Source of the DNA: DASQUP01 sp035641235
Lineage (GTDB): Bacteria; Actinomycetota; CADDZG01; WHSQ01
Assembly: GCA_035641235.1 (NCBI GenBank)
Contig: DASQUP010000046.1
Span: 1-50,229, forward strand
DNA: 50,229 nucleotides
Reading direction: 5' to 3'
Shown piece after piece: positions 40,933 through 48,387 of the stretch (position 1 is its first letter; the number at the start of each line of letters is the position of its first letter). The translations under genes and the position numbers were made by a program. The notes beneath the pieces were generated by a model that saw only the letters and a program-made list of their open reading frames with translations, was not told where the DNA came from and did not search any database.

Positions 40933-41544
40933 GTGAGCGCGACGGGACTGCGAGAACGGAACCGGGCAAGGACCCACGGGGAGATCCTCGAGGCCGCTCT
41001 CGACCTGTTCGAGACCGAGGGCTTCGACGCCACGACCATCGAGGACATCGCGGCGGCAGCGGAAGTCTCGCCGCGCACGTTCTTCCGCTACTTCGACAGC
41101 AAGGTCGATGTGGTGGTGGCGGTGAGTGGGGGGGAGGCCGGACCCGACGAGATCGAGGCGCTGATCCGCGCACGTCCGCCCCAGGAGCACCCTGCGCGGG
41201 CGCTGCTCGAGGTGATGCGGAACCAGGTGCCGCCGTCATCCGGCGACGACCCGAGGGTCCGCCAGTACCGCATCGTGATGGCCACACCCAGCCTGCGCGC
41301 GCCCTTCCTCGACCTCTTCCAAGAGCGCGAGCGTCACGTCGCCGCCGCCTTCGCGGCCCGGCTCCGGCGTGACCCCGACGACATCGTGGTGCAGATGCTC
41401 GCCGCGGCAGCGGTCGCTGCGCTGCGCCATTCGTTTACGCGTTGGGTCGCCGGGGGAGCCAAGCCGGGACAGCTGTGGCCCTCCGTCGAGGAGGCCCTAA
41501 CGCTCTTGGAGCGCGAGTTCAGGTCGCCGGCTCGGGCGGAGTGA
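40933..41544 (+). CDS. TetR family transcriptional regulator
   Basis: About 203 residues. The N-terminal TetR helix-turn-helix is clear: RTHGEILEAALDLFETEGFDATTIEDIAAAAEVSPRTFFRYFDSK (about 13-57), followed by a helical ligand domain of the MftR/TetR_C type. I place the start at GTG 40933; ATG 40894 would add 13 unconserved residues. It is divergent from the MMPL remnant, so its original target has probably been lost, yet the regulator still looks intact. The 76-bp gap has TGACA/TGTCA half-sites (near 40860-40890) that may be an operator. Confidence 0.85.
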   Translation: MSATGLRERNRARTHGEILEAALDLFETEGFDATTIEDIAAAAEVSPRTFFRYFDSKVDVVVAVSGGEAGPDEIEALIRARPPQEHPARALLEVMRNQVPPSSGDDPRVRQYRIVMATPSLRAPFLDLFQERERHVAAAFAARLRRDPDDIVVQMLAAAAVAALRHSFTRWVAGGAKPGQLWPSVEEALTLLEREFRSPARAE

Positions 41545-41947
41545 AGCGCACACCGACTCGACAACCGAAATAGCTCTGGGATCTGGCGTTCCTGGGAACC
41601 GAACCGCCAAGACGGCGGTGACCACACGACTGGCCGTTGACCGGCGGACCGGCGCGGTGCTTGGTTACGGGAGGCGCGCGGAGGAACTCGTTTCGAGCCA
41701 TTGTGGGAACGATCCGAGGTTTCAATCCTCGGCGTCCTCGCTCGGAAGGAAGCCGCGGGTGGTGCCCTGGAGCGCATTTAGTCGCGCTAACGGTCGACCT
41801 TCCGAAGATCTGGGTTCGCCACCTTCTGGGGCGGCTGCGCGCGATCCAGTCAATCTCTTGTGTGACCGACCGCAGGCCGCGGCAGGGGATGCGATTCGGC
41901 ATCGGGGAAGAAGAACGTTAGTCCACGCAATTACGTTGGTAGGGCGT
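41545..41947. other. 403-bp gap with no recognised gene
   Basis: A short hairpin ACCGCC/GGCGGT near 41594-41610 may end tetR. Another stem, CCGAGG/CCTCGG at 41714-41732, mimics a tRNA T arm but no cloverleaf surrounds it. Open frames here are short and show no family I recognise. The region seems to be degraded DNA next to the mazEF fragments. Confidence 0.5.
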
Positions 41948-42199
41948 TCAGCTAGCCAGGATCTCCTCGGTGACCTCCGGCGGAAGCTTCTCTTTGACTT
42001 CGGCGCGCCGGGCTCGCCAATCGAGACTCTTGACCTGATCGGCCAAGACTACGCCCGAGACGCCGAGACCTTCGGGGATGGCAACCTCGAAGGGGTAGCC
42101 TTTCACCGCGCTCGTAATTGGGCACATGATCGCGAGCCCGACCTTTCGGTTGTAGGAGGCGGGCGAAAGCACAATCGCGGGACGTCGTGCGCGGTGCTC
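41948..42199 (-). pseudogene. mazF: MazF toxin, C-terminal fragment
   Basis: The minus strand encodes, from about 42199, an uninterrupted MazF/PemK C-terminal three-quarters: RRPAIVLSPASYNRKVGLAIMCPIT (core), then KGYPFEV and GVSGVVLADQVKSLDWRARRAE. The first 25 residues of MazF are missing here and instead found on the opposite strand at 42356-42433. The frame runs upstream to ATG 42301 through unrelated sequence. MazF is a sequence-specific mRNA endoribonuclease; without its N-terminal strand it should be inactive. Confidence 0.78.
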
Positions 42200-42203
42200 G
42201 ACA

Positions 42204-42359
42204 GGCTCGGTCGTCGATCTCCGCGTGGTGCGGGGGAAGCTGGTTGCCACGCCGGTGCGAGGCAAGTACGAGCTCGAAGAGCTGCTCGCCGGCGTCTCCA
42301 AGGCAAACCTTCACGGTGAGGTCGATTCCGGCGACGCCGTGGGGCAGGAGGTCTGGTGA
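42204..42359 (+). pseudogene. mazE: MazE antitoxin, C-terminal fragment
   Basis: Reading from 42204, 51 codons give the end of the AbrB-like domain (GSVVDLRVVRGKLVATPV) and the C-terminal MazF-binding tail (YELEELLAGVSKANLHGEV, ending GQEVW). The DNA-binding N-terminal strands (normally KWGNS and RIP motifs) are missing. The stop overlaps the GTG of the MazF N-terminal fragment, the normal mazEF arrangement. It is on the strand opposite to the MazF C-terminal piece. Confidence 0.72.
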
Positions 42360-42433
42360 CCGCAAGGGCCCGCATCCCGGACCGCAGCGACGTGGTCTGG
42401 ATCAATCTCGATCCCAGGACCGGGCACTCCTAG
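42356..42433 (+). pseudogene. mazF: MazF toxin, N-terminal fragment
   Basis: GTG 42356 opens 25 codons: about eight leading residues, then IPDRSDVVWINLDPRTGH, the normal MazF N-terminus (compare the usual RGDVVWLDFDPxxGHE), followed at once by a stop. The break comes exactly at the Gly-His that precedes the RRPA segment found on the other strand at 42199 downward. The two pieces together would make one complete MazF. Confidence 0.72.
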
Positions 42434-42492
42434 GTGATAGTGGGTCCGTTCGGGTCGGGAAGATCCCAACCAGACCGCGCAAGCCGCAGAAA

Positions 42493-42522
42493 AAAGGGGG
42501 AGACCCGATGGCCTCCCCCTTT
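42493..42522. terminator. Bidirectional terminator
   Basis: AAAGGGGGAG (42493-42502) pairs perfectly with CTCCCCCTTT (42513-42522), 10-nt loop. A-run and T-run flank both sides, so it can stop transcription from both strands. It lies 18 bp after the Asp-rich protein gene on the minus strand. Confidence 0.8.
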
Positions 42523-42539
42523 GATGGGATTCGGAGTTG

Positions 42540-42908
42540 TTAGGTAGTGCCGCCACCGGTCCCAGTGCCACCGCCGTCGTCGGTGTTGTCGCCGTCGCCG
42601 GTGTTGTTGCCACCGTTGGTGCCGTCGTTCCCGGCGGTGTTGTCGCCGTCGCCGGTGTTGTTGCCACCGTTGGTGCCGTCGTTCCCGCGTGTATGGTCGC
42701 CGTCGCCGGTCGGGTCGCCGTCATCATCGTCGTCGACCGCGGCGATTTCGTCGTCGGCGTCGTCCCGACGGAGCACGCCGTCATCGTCGGCGTCGTCCGC
42801 ACTGATCGGTGCCACGTTCGTACTGGCGGGGTCGTCGGCAAGCGCCGCAATACCTCCGAGCGCCAAAAGAACTGCCAGTCCGAGAAGAGCGATTCTTCCT
42901 GGGCTCAT
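42540..42908 (-). CDS. Secreted Asp/Asn/Gly-rich repeat protein
   Basis: A 122-residue product with a signal peptide-like start (RIALLGLAVLLALGGIAALA, about residues 5-24) and an exported, extremely acidic remainder. Residues 37-66 include clusters such as DDADDDG and DDDDDGD; the second half is a tandem repeat of about 17 residues (GNDGTNGGNNTGDGDNT, twice), encoded by a 51-bp DNA repeat. AAAGGGG precedes ATG 42908. Such sequences can bind calcium, as in other acidic exoproteins, but no canonical RTX nonapeptide is present. A three-unit CTCA direct repeat lies 60-85 bp upstream. Confidence 0.7.
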   Translation of the reverse strand: MSPGRIALLGLAVLLALGGIAALADDPASTNVAPISADDADDDGVLRRDDADDEIAAVDDDDDGDPTGDGDHTRGNDGTNGGNNTGDGDNTAGNDGTNGGNNTGDGDNTDDGGGTGTGGGTT

Positions 42909-42965
42909 CTCTTGTCCCCTTTCATCTCGCTACTCATTCCTGTCGATTCGGTTGTAACCAGCGGG

Positions 42966-42993
42966 TCTGAGACCTTCGTGAGCCAGCCGTGAG
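42966..42993 (-). promoter_or_regulatory. CTCA direct repeat, site A
   Basis: On the minus strand CTCA occurs three times at exact 11-bp steps (plus-strand TGAG at 42968, 42979 and 42990), two of them as CTCACG. This is the form of an OmpR/PhoB-type regulator site. It lies about 60-85 bp upstream of the Asp-rich protein gene start at 42908. AGAGCTCT follows at 42994-43001. Confidence 0.6.
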
Positions 42994-43010
42994 AGAGCTC
43001 TTATGCGCGC

Positions 43011-43922
43011 TCAGCGCCAGCGAGGCCGCAGACGACTGAGGACGATCCGCCTTGGCAGCGCGGCCACAAAAGGCTCAAGCCACACGCTCAGGTCGCGCGC
43101 CGTGGGTCGCGCGCGCGGGTCCCCGTGGAGACATCCGTGGATCAGCTCGGCGATGGGCTCCGGGACGCGCGCGTCAAGTTCCCGCGGGCTGAGTTTGAGC
43201 TGGGGGTGCTTGTCGTCACCCGAGCCTTTTGGGAACGGGAGCTCGGCGGCGATCGCCTCAAAGAGCGTGACCCCTAGTCCCCAGATGTCGGCGGGAGGGC
43301 CGACGCGCCCCGGGCTCGGGACGCACTGCTCGGGAGCCATGTAGGCGTCGGTGCCGGCCGCCGTATCGAGTGCGGCCGCGTCGCGCAGGCTGCGGGCGAT
43401 GCTGAGGTCGATCAGGCGCGGGGGAGCCCCCATGATGATGTTCTTGGGCTTGACGTCGAGGTGCACCATCCGCCGCGCGTGCATATAGTGCAGCGCCGAG
43501 CACAGCTCGACCGCCAGGGGGATGAGCTGTTCGAGCGGTAGCGGCCCGAACTTGCGGATCAGCGTCGACAACCGCGGCCCCTCGAGGAACTCGACGCAGA
43601 TGTGCGGACGCTCGCCCTTGAGCACACCCCCGAACCCGCGCGCGATTACGGGATGGTTGAGCTTCCGCAGCGCGCGCAGCTCACATGCCAGCCCCTCCAG
43701 GGCGTGCTCATCTTTGACCCGCGAGGGGCGCAGGATCTTGACGACGACGTTGTTGAGCAGTTCCTCATCGAAGGCGAGATAGGCCTCGTAGCGCCGTCCG
43801 CCCCCCAGGAGCTTGAGCGCATAGCGCCCCGGATAGATCTCCGCGCCCTCGTCGAAGCTCCATTCGTCGCTTGGGGGTTGGGCTCGGTCCCCGCGCGCCT
43901 CATCTATAAGTGCCGCGTCCAT
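43011..43922 (-). CDS. Soluble Ser/Thr protein kinase
   Basis: A 303-residue kinase domain with little else. Catalytic lysine in VVVKILRP, the catalytic loop HLDVKPKNI (HLD for HRD), and DLS in place of DFG (RLIDLSIARS), then AYMAPEQC and DIWGLGVTLFEAI. The glycine loop (KLLGGGRRYEAYLA) is unusual. No membrane helix or sensory domain is seen. ATG 43922 has AGGAGG at ideal spacing; earlier starts lack it. The CTCA repeat B lies upstream. It probably phosphorylates partners in this cluster, which is inference. Confidence 0.88.
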   Translation of the reverse strand: MDAALIDEARGDRAQPPSDEWSFDEGAEIYPGRYALKLLGGGRRYEAYLAFDEELLNNVVVKILRPSRVKDEHALEGLACELRALRKLNHPVIARGFGGVLKGERPHICVEFLEGPRLSTLIRKFGPLPLEQLIPLAVELCSALHYMHARRMVHLDVKPKNIIMGAPPRLIDLSIARSLRDAAALDTAAGTDAYMAPEQCVPSPGRVGPPADIWGLGVTLFEAIAAELPFPKGSGDDKHPQLKLSPRELDARVPEPIAELIHGCLHGDPRARPTARDLSVWLEPFVAALPRRIVLSRLRPRWR

Positions 43923-43970
43923 GTCGCCTCCTGATTGCCTCGGTTGTGCTTCTTGGGAGTACCGAGCGGG

Positions 43971-44008
43971 GCTGAGGTGGACGTGAAAGCAGCGTGAGAG
44001 AGCTCTCA
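43971..44008 (-). promoter_or_regulatory. CTCA direct repeat, site B
   Basis: Plus-strand TGAG/TGAA/TGAG at 43973, 43984 and 43995, again in 11-bp steps, the last two as CGTGAA and CGTGAG. The last overlaps the perfect palindrome TGAGAGAGCTCTCA (43995-44008). It faces the kinase gene on the minus strand, 50-75 bp before its ATG. Confidence 0.6.
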
Positions 44009-44033
44009 TCACCTCGCCGGCAGGGGGGCTCTA

Positions 44034-44072
44034 CATGAGAGGATTCTCATGTTCGGCTCATCCAGCCCACAC
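44034..44072 (+). promoter_or_regulatory. CTCA direct repeat, site C
   Basis: CTCAT at 44046 and 44057 (11-bp step), with a weaker CACAC at 44068. The first overlaps a hairpin CATGAGA/TCTCATG (44034-44051). It lies 23-49 bp before the poly-Asp protein and would drive the whole plus-strand group that includes the response regulator itself. Confidence 0.55.
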
Positions 44073-44094
44073 GTCTGAAGGGTGAGATCGAGGC

Positions 44095-44445
44095 ATGAGC
44101 GGTCGCAAGGCGTGGTTAGCGGTGGCCCTGGCCTTCATCCTGGGAGCAGCGGCGGTCCTGGCGGCCACCAAGCTGCTGCAGGCAACACCGCCGCCCTCTG
44201 TCGACCCGATCCGGCTCGAGTCTTCGACCGAGGGATCGGATGACGGCAAGAAGTCGGATGACGGCAAGAAGAAAAAGAAGCGCAAGAAGGGCGCGGGCGG
44301 ACCTTCGCGTGGCACAAAGCAGCCGTCCTCGGGGGGTGCTCCGGCGGCCCCACCCGCACCGCCGGCACCGGCGGGCGATGACGACGATGACGACGGTGAC
44401 GACGATGACGACGATGACGGCGGTGACGACGATGACGACGACTGA
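44095..44445 (+). CDS. Membrane-anchored protein with poly-Asp tail
   Basis: A 116-residue protein with four zones: a short basic start, one membrane helix (about 6-27, AWLAVALAFILGAAAVLAA), a Lys-rich stretch with the repeat SDDGKK, a Pro/Ala spacer, and a final tract of Asp broken only by Gly (six, seven and six Asp in three blocks). The positive start predicts N-in, so the tail faces outside. No catalytic part exists. It may act as a cation buffer or electrostatic surface element. It heads the operon with the PASTA kinase, histidine kinase and regulator. Confidence 0.68.
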   Translation: MSGRKAWLAVALAFILGAAAVLAATKLLQATPPPSVDPIRLESSTEGSDDGKKSDDGKKKKKRKKGAGGPSRGTKQPSSGGAPAAPPAPPAPAGDDDDDDGDDDDDDDGGDDDDDD

Positions 44446-44517
44446 TGAGGCGGCAGGAGCCCGGGAGGAGAGAGAGGTGTCGCTCCTGTCCGCTGGACCA
44501 GTCCGGAAGATCCGCCG

Positions 44518-45825
44518 ATGGTAGAGACCGCCCGCTGCCTGATGGCGCGCTACCGGCTTGAGCGCAAGATCGCGGCCGGAGGGATGGGAACGGTGTACGC
44601 GGCCGTCGACGACCGCCTCGGCCGTCGCGTGGCCGTCAAGATCCTCGCCCGCCGGCTCGCCGAAGATCCGGCGTTCATCGAACGCTTCAAGCGCGAGGCG
44701 CGCGCCGCGGCCGCGCTTTCCCATCCAAACATCGCCAGGGTCTTCGACTACGGCGAGGATGGCCCGGACCATTTCAGTGTGATGGAGTTGGTCGAGGGCG
44801 AAGATCTCGCGCGGGTGCTGCGCGAGCATGGCCCCCTGACCCCCGATCGAGTGACGCGCATCGCGGCGCAGATGTGTGCGGCCCTCGATCACGCCCATGC
44901 GGCTGGCCTGGTCCACCGTGACGTCAAGCCCGCGAACGTCATCGTCGGACCCGACGACCGCGTGAAGGTCACAGATTTCGGGATCGCGCGCGCGGTGGGC
45001 GAAGCGAAGCTAACGGCGACGGGGACCGTAATGGGGACGCCGCACTACATGTCGCCCGAACAGGCCAACGGAGTGCCGCTGGGCCCAGCCTCGGACGTCT
45101 ATTCGACCGGGATAGTCCTGTTCGAGATGCTGACCGGCGAGGTGCCATTCACCGGCGAATCACCGATGGCGGTCGCGATGAGTCACGTAACCGCGGAAGC
45201 GCCCTCGGCGCGAGCGCTGAACCCGGACGTCCCCGCCGCCCTCGACGCGATCGTGGCGCGCGCCACGGCGAAGGACCCTCGGGCTCGTTTCCACAGCGCC
45301 GCCGCGCTGCAGGCCGCGCTCGACGCGACCGAGGCCACCGGCGGCGACACGCGCTCCACCGACGTCCCAACGGCCGTCGGGTACGGGCGACACGGTCGTC
45401 TCGGGTCCTACCTCCAGCCCGGAATGAGGCGCCGGCTCGCGGTGGTCTTCGGGCTCTTGGCGGTCATCGCTGCCGGCCTGCTTGTTGCCGGGATCGCCGG
45501 AGGCGAGGCTCCGGCACGACGCGCCGACATGCGCACCACGCGCACGGCATCCGCGGATCCGGGGTTCACGATGCCCAGGGATGTGGTCGGGAACAACGCG
45601 GACGCAGTGCGGGCCGCCCTAGAAGACAAGGGCTTCGAGGTCGAGATACAAGGGGTCGACCCGGCCGACCTCGGGCTGGACCTCGGCGAAGGACTGATCG
45701 CGACGACCGATCCGGCACCTGGGGACCTTGTCGACGACGGCGACTCCATTGTCCTATACGTCAGCACCGGCGGAGGCGACGACGACGATGATGACGACGG
45801 CGACAGCGATGACGACGATGACTGA
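44518..45825 (+). CDS. Transmembrane Ser/Thr kinase with PASTA domain and poly-Asp tail
   Basis: A 435-residue PknB-type kinase: glycine loop (17-25), K41, HRD with D135, DFG D153, and activation-loop threonines (LTATGTVMGTPHYMSPE). One membrane helix at 307-328, then one PASTA-like domain (about 352-417, PRDVVGNNADAVRAALEDKGFEV) and a tail with 13 Asp in the last 15 residues. PASTA domains commonly bind peptidoglycan fragments or lipid II; PknB has four of them, this protein one. The poly-Asp tail is not a known part of the family. Its last codons contain the start of the histidine kinase gene. Confidence 0.9.
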   Translation: MVETARCLMARYRLERKIAAGGMGTVYAAVDDRLGRRVAVKILARRLAEDPAFIERFKREARAAAALSHPNIARVFDYGEDGPDHFSVMELVEGEDLARVLREHGPLTPDRVTRIAAQMCAALDHAHAAGLVHRDVKPANVIVGPDDRVKVTDFGIARAVGEAKLTATGTVMGTPHYMSPEQANGVPLGPASDVYSTGIVLFEMLTGEVPFTGESPMAVAMSHVTAEAPSARALNPDVPAALDAIVARATAKDPRARFHSAAALQAALDATEATGGDTRSTDVPTAVGYGRHGRLGSYLQPGMRRRLAVVFGLLAVIAAGLLVAGIAGGEAPARRADMRTTRTASADPGFTMPRDVVGNNADAVRAALEDKGFEVEIQGVDPADLGLDLGEGLIATTDPAPGDLVDDGDSIVLYVSTGGGDDDDDDDGDSDDDDD

Positions 45826-47281
45826 AGACGCCGCGGAGGTCCTGGAGAAAAAGAGCAAGACGGGCCCCGCCCTCTCAAGCATCCGGGTCCGACTTCTCGC
45901 CTGGTTCGTGTTGTTCCTCGCAGTCGCAACCGCTGCATCCGTCCTTGTGGTGCGACAGATCCTGCTCTATCGCCTCGACCAACGAATCAACCAGGAGCTC
46001 GTGCAAGAAACCAAGGAACTCCGCGTCCTGGCGCGCGGAAACGATCCCGAGACCGGTGAGCCGTTTGCCGGACGGGTCCGGAAAATCTTCGAGGTATATC
46101 TCGCACGCAACATCCCCACGCGCAACGAAGCTCTAATCACATTCGTCGATGGTGAGCCGTTCCTGAGGGACCGGCGGGTCGTCCCCTACCGTCTCGACCA
46201 GGACCCCGACCTCGTCGTCCGGTGGGGCACCGCGACCGAGACGGAGCGGGGAGAGGTGATGACGCCGGCCGGGACGGTTGAGTTCCTGGTGGTTCCCGTC
46301 GCCTCAGCCCGCAGCGTGGACGGCGTATTCGTCGTGGCGATCTTCCGCGACCGTGAGGCCGCAGAAAAGACCGACCCGGCGATCGCGGGTGTGGCCGCTA
46401 CCGGGCTGATCGTTGTTCTCATTGGGTCGCTCTTGGCGTGGCTGCTGGCAGAGCGCATCCTGAAACCGGTGAGGAAGATCAATGTGGCGGCTCGGTCGAT
46501 TTCGGAATCCGATCTCAGCCGCAGGATCGATGTGGAAGGGCGCGACGAGATCGCCGGACTCGCCGGCACTTTCAACGACATGCTCGGTCGTCTCGAGGAT
46601 GCCTTCCAGATGCAGAAGCACTTCATGGACGACATCGGTCACGAGCTCCGCACGCCGCTCACTATCGTGCGCGGGCATCTTGAAACCATCGACTCAGCGC
46701 CGAAGGAGCGGGCGAAGGTGATGGCTCTTGTGGCGGAAGAGCTGGCTCGGATGAGCCGGCTCATAGACGACCTGTCCCTCCTCGCGCGTTCGGAGCGTCC
46801 GGACTTCTTGGACCTTTCAGTCGTTGATGTCGAAAGCCTCACTGAGGACGTGCTGGCAAAGGCTGAAGCCATTGCCCCCCGGACGTGGGAACTGGCAGAG
46901 GTGGGTCGCGGCCGCATCGTCGTGGATGGCCAGCGCGTAACACAGGCCTTGCTGCAGCTCGCCCAGAATGCGGCCGCGCATACCGCGGAAGGTGATCCCA
47001 TCGCGTTGGGATCCGCAATCAGAAACGGCGAGGCCCGTTTCTGGGTGCGTGACTTCGGACCGGGCGTGAGCCCCAACGATAGGGAGCGGATCTTCGAGCG
47101 TTTCGCTCGCGGCCGCGCGCAAGGCCCCAACTCCGATGGCTCGGGGCTGGGCCTCGCGATCGTGCGCGCGATCGCGCAGGCTCATCGTGGCCGCATCGAG
47201 CTCGAAAGCGTGCCTGGCAACGGCGCGACGTTCCACCTCATCTTTCCAGTCGATCAACCGGAACAGGAGCATCAAGGGTGA
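45818..47281 (+). CDS. Sensor histidine kinase
   Basis: A 487-residue membrane kinase: TM1 about 24-46, an extracytoplasmic sensor of about 140 residues, TM2 190-212, HAMP (about 212-265), HisKA with phospho-accepting H275 in DDIGHELRTPLT, and HATPase_c with the N box QLAQNAAAHT and G boxes DFGPGVSP and GSGLGLAIV. The start ATG 45818 lies in the poly-Asp codons of the upstream kinase gene and overlaps its stop; longer in-frame starts lie wholly within that gene. The sensor region shows no domain I recognise. It pairs with the next gene (GTGA overlap). Confidence 0.93.
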   Translation: MTEDAAEVLEKKSKTGPALSSIRVRLLAWFVLFLAVATAASVLVVRQILLYRLDQRINQELVQETKELRVLARGNDPETGEPFAGRVRKIFEVYLARNIPTRNEALITFVDGEPFLRDRRVVPYRLDQDPDLVVRWGTATETERGEVMTPAGTVEFLVVPVASARSVDGVFVVAIFRDREAAEKTDPAIAGVAATGLIVVLIGSLLAWLLAERILKPVRKINVAARSISESDLSRRIDVEGRDEIAGLAGTFNDMLGRLEDAFQMQKHFMDDIGHELRTPLTIVRGHLETIDSAPKERAKVMALVAEELARMSRLIDDLSLLARSERPDFLDLSVVDVESLTEDVLAKAEAIAPRTWELAEVGRGRIVVDGQRVTQALLQLAQNAAAHTAEGDPIALGSAIRNGEARFWVRDFGPGVSPNDRERIFERFARGRAQGPNSDGSGLGLAIVRAIAQAHRGRIELESVPGNGATFHLIFPVDQPEQEHQG

Positions 47282-47946
47282 AGCGGATACTGGTCGTCGA
47301 GGACGAAGAAAAGATCTCGTCGTTCCTTCAAAGGGGCCTTCGGTCGAACGGCTACGCGGCGTCGGTGGCCGCTACCGGACACGACGCGCTCGCGATGGCG
47401 AGGACTGGAGAAATCGACCTCATGATTCTCGATATCGGGTTGCCGGACCTCGACGGTTTCGAGGTTCTGCAGCGATTCAGATCACTCGACCGACGCACGC
47501 CCGTGATCGTTCTGACGGCCCGCGACGCGGTTACCGACAGGGTTTCCGGGCTCGAGGGGGGTGCGGACGACTACGTCACCAAGCCCTTCAGCTTCGAGGA
47601 GCTGCTGGCTCGCATCCGGGTCCGACTCCGCAGCACTCATGCGCCGGAAGAGACCGTGTTGCAAGTCGGCAACGCGATCCTGGATCTGCGCACGAGGCGG
47701 CTGTCCGTCGACGGACGCACTGTGGAGCTCAGCGCGAGGGAGTTCTCGGTGGCCGAGCTGTTCTTTCGGAATCCCGCCCAGGTTCTCACCCGAGAACAAC
47801 TCCTGAGCAACGTGTGGGGCTACGACTACGACCCAGGTTCCAATGTCGTCGACGTTTACGTCGGATACCTACGCAAGAAGCTCGGCAAGGGCCGCATCAA
47901 GACGCTCAGGGGCATGGGCTACCGGCTTGAATCGATTGAGGAGTAG
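47278..47946 (+). CDS. OmpR family response regulator
   Basis: A 222-residue regulator: receiver domain with acidic pocket E8/D9/E10, phospho-acceptor D52 (MILDIGLPDLDG) and K102 in YVTKPFSF, then a winged-helix DNA-binding domain (about 127-220; ELSAREFSVAELFFRNPAQVLTREQLLSNVWG, VDVYVGYLRKKLG). OmpR-type proteins bind tandem direct repeats about 10-11 bp apart, exactly the form of sites A-D. GTG start overlaps the histidine kinase stop. A strong hairpin ends the unit. Confidence 0.94.
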   Translation: MKRILVVEDEEKISSFLQRGLRSNGYAASVAATGHDALAMARTGEIDLMILDIGLPDLDGFEVLQRFRSLDRRTPVIVLTARDAVTDRVSGLEGGADDYVTKPFSFEELLARIRVRLRSTHAPEETVLQVGNAILDLRTRRLSVDGRTVELSAREFSVAELFFRNPAQVLTREQLLSNVWGYDYDPGSNVVDVYVGYLRKKLGKGRIKTLRGMGYRLESIEE

Positions 47947-47978
47947 CCCCGCGCAGCAGGAATGATCTCGCTCAGAAC

Positions 47979-48012
47979 GGGGTGGGAGGCCCGGCATCCT
48001 CCCTCCCGCCCC
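47979..48012. terminator. Strong hairpin after the response regulator
   Basis: GGGGTGGGAGG (47979-47989) pairs with CCTCCCGCCCC (48002-48012) with one G-T wobble and a 12-nt loop. It lies between the regulator gene (+) and the Asp-rich fragment (-), and could stop both. Confidence 0.6.
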
Positions 48013-48023
48013 AGCAGGTGCGT

Positions 48024-48266
48024 TCAGCGCGTGTCGTTGAGCGATCGATCGTTCGTGTGACGTCCGCTCCAGTCACGGGTCCGGTCGCCGCCGTCCCTGG
48101 TCCAATTCTTCGTGAGATCGCCGCGACTCCGGTCCCGGTCGCGGCTCATGCTGGTGTAACGGCTGTTGGTGCCGTCGTTGCAGTCGACTCCACTGGTGGC
48201 GCCGGTATTGCTGTCGCCGTCGTCGTCATCGTCGAGGGCGAGAACCGAACATGTCTGCCTCCTTTC
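48024..48266 (-). pseudogene. Decayed Asp-rich protein gene
   Basis: The minus strand encodes about 75 residues starting with VLALDDDDDGDSN and continuing as an Asp/Asn/Thr/Arg-rich sequence (for example CNDGTNSRYTS, DRDRSRGDLTKNW). An excellent ribosome site (AAAGGAGG, 48258-48265) stands 5 nt before ATG 48252, but that ATG is out of frame with the Asp-rich part and meets a stop after eight codons. No signal peptide remains. A deletion that removed the signal region would explain both. An in-frame start at 48314 exists but has no ribosome site and overlaps site D. Confidence 0.45.
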
Positions 48267-48309
48267 CGTAGACACCTGCCGGCGGAAGGCACCCGGGGTT
48301 AAGAGAGTT

Positions 48310-48336
48310 CTCATGACCGCCTAATGAAGCTCTCAC
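48310..48336 (+). promoter_or_regulatory. CTCA direct repeat, site D
   Basis: CTCAT (48310), CTAAT (48321) and CTCAC (48332) follow each other in exact 11-bp steps, oriented toward the secreted beta-solenoid gene that begins at 48388, 52 bp away. It matches sites A-C. Confidence 0.6.
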
Positions 48337-48387
48337 TCTCCGAGCACAGCATCAATGACAGCGAACGACGAGCAAGGAGGCTGAACC

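Noticed and set aside
41714..41732. CCGAGG-TTTCAAT-CCTCGG as a tRNA T arm
   Set aside because: The loop is shifted relative to the TTCRANN form and no acceptor, D or anticodon arms can be drawn around it.
42577..42690. The 51-bp tandem repeat in the Asp-rich gene as a CRISPR or VNTR array
   Set aside because: There are only two copies, contiguous and in frame, with no spacers and no cas genes nearby; it encodes a repeated peptide.
44380..45825. Poly-Asp tails as frameshift or low-complexity artefacts
   Set aside because: Two separate genes reach the tract in the correct frame after normal domains and stop right after it, and a third gene on the other strand also encodes Asp runs behind a signal peptide.
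47982..48302. A 106-codon plus-strand frame after the response regulator
   Set aside because: It starts inside the terminator hairpin, has no ribosome site, and is a Val/Ala-rich shadow of the Asp-rich codons on the other strand.
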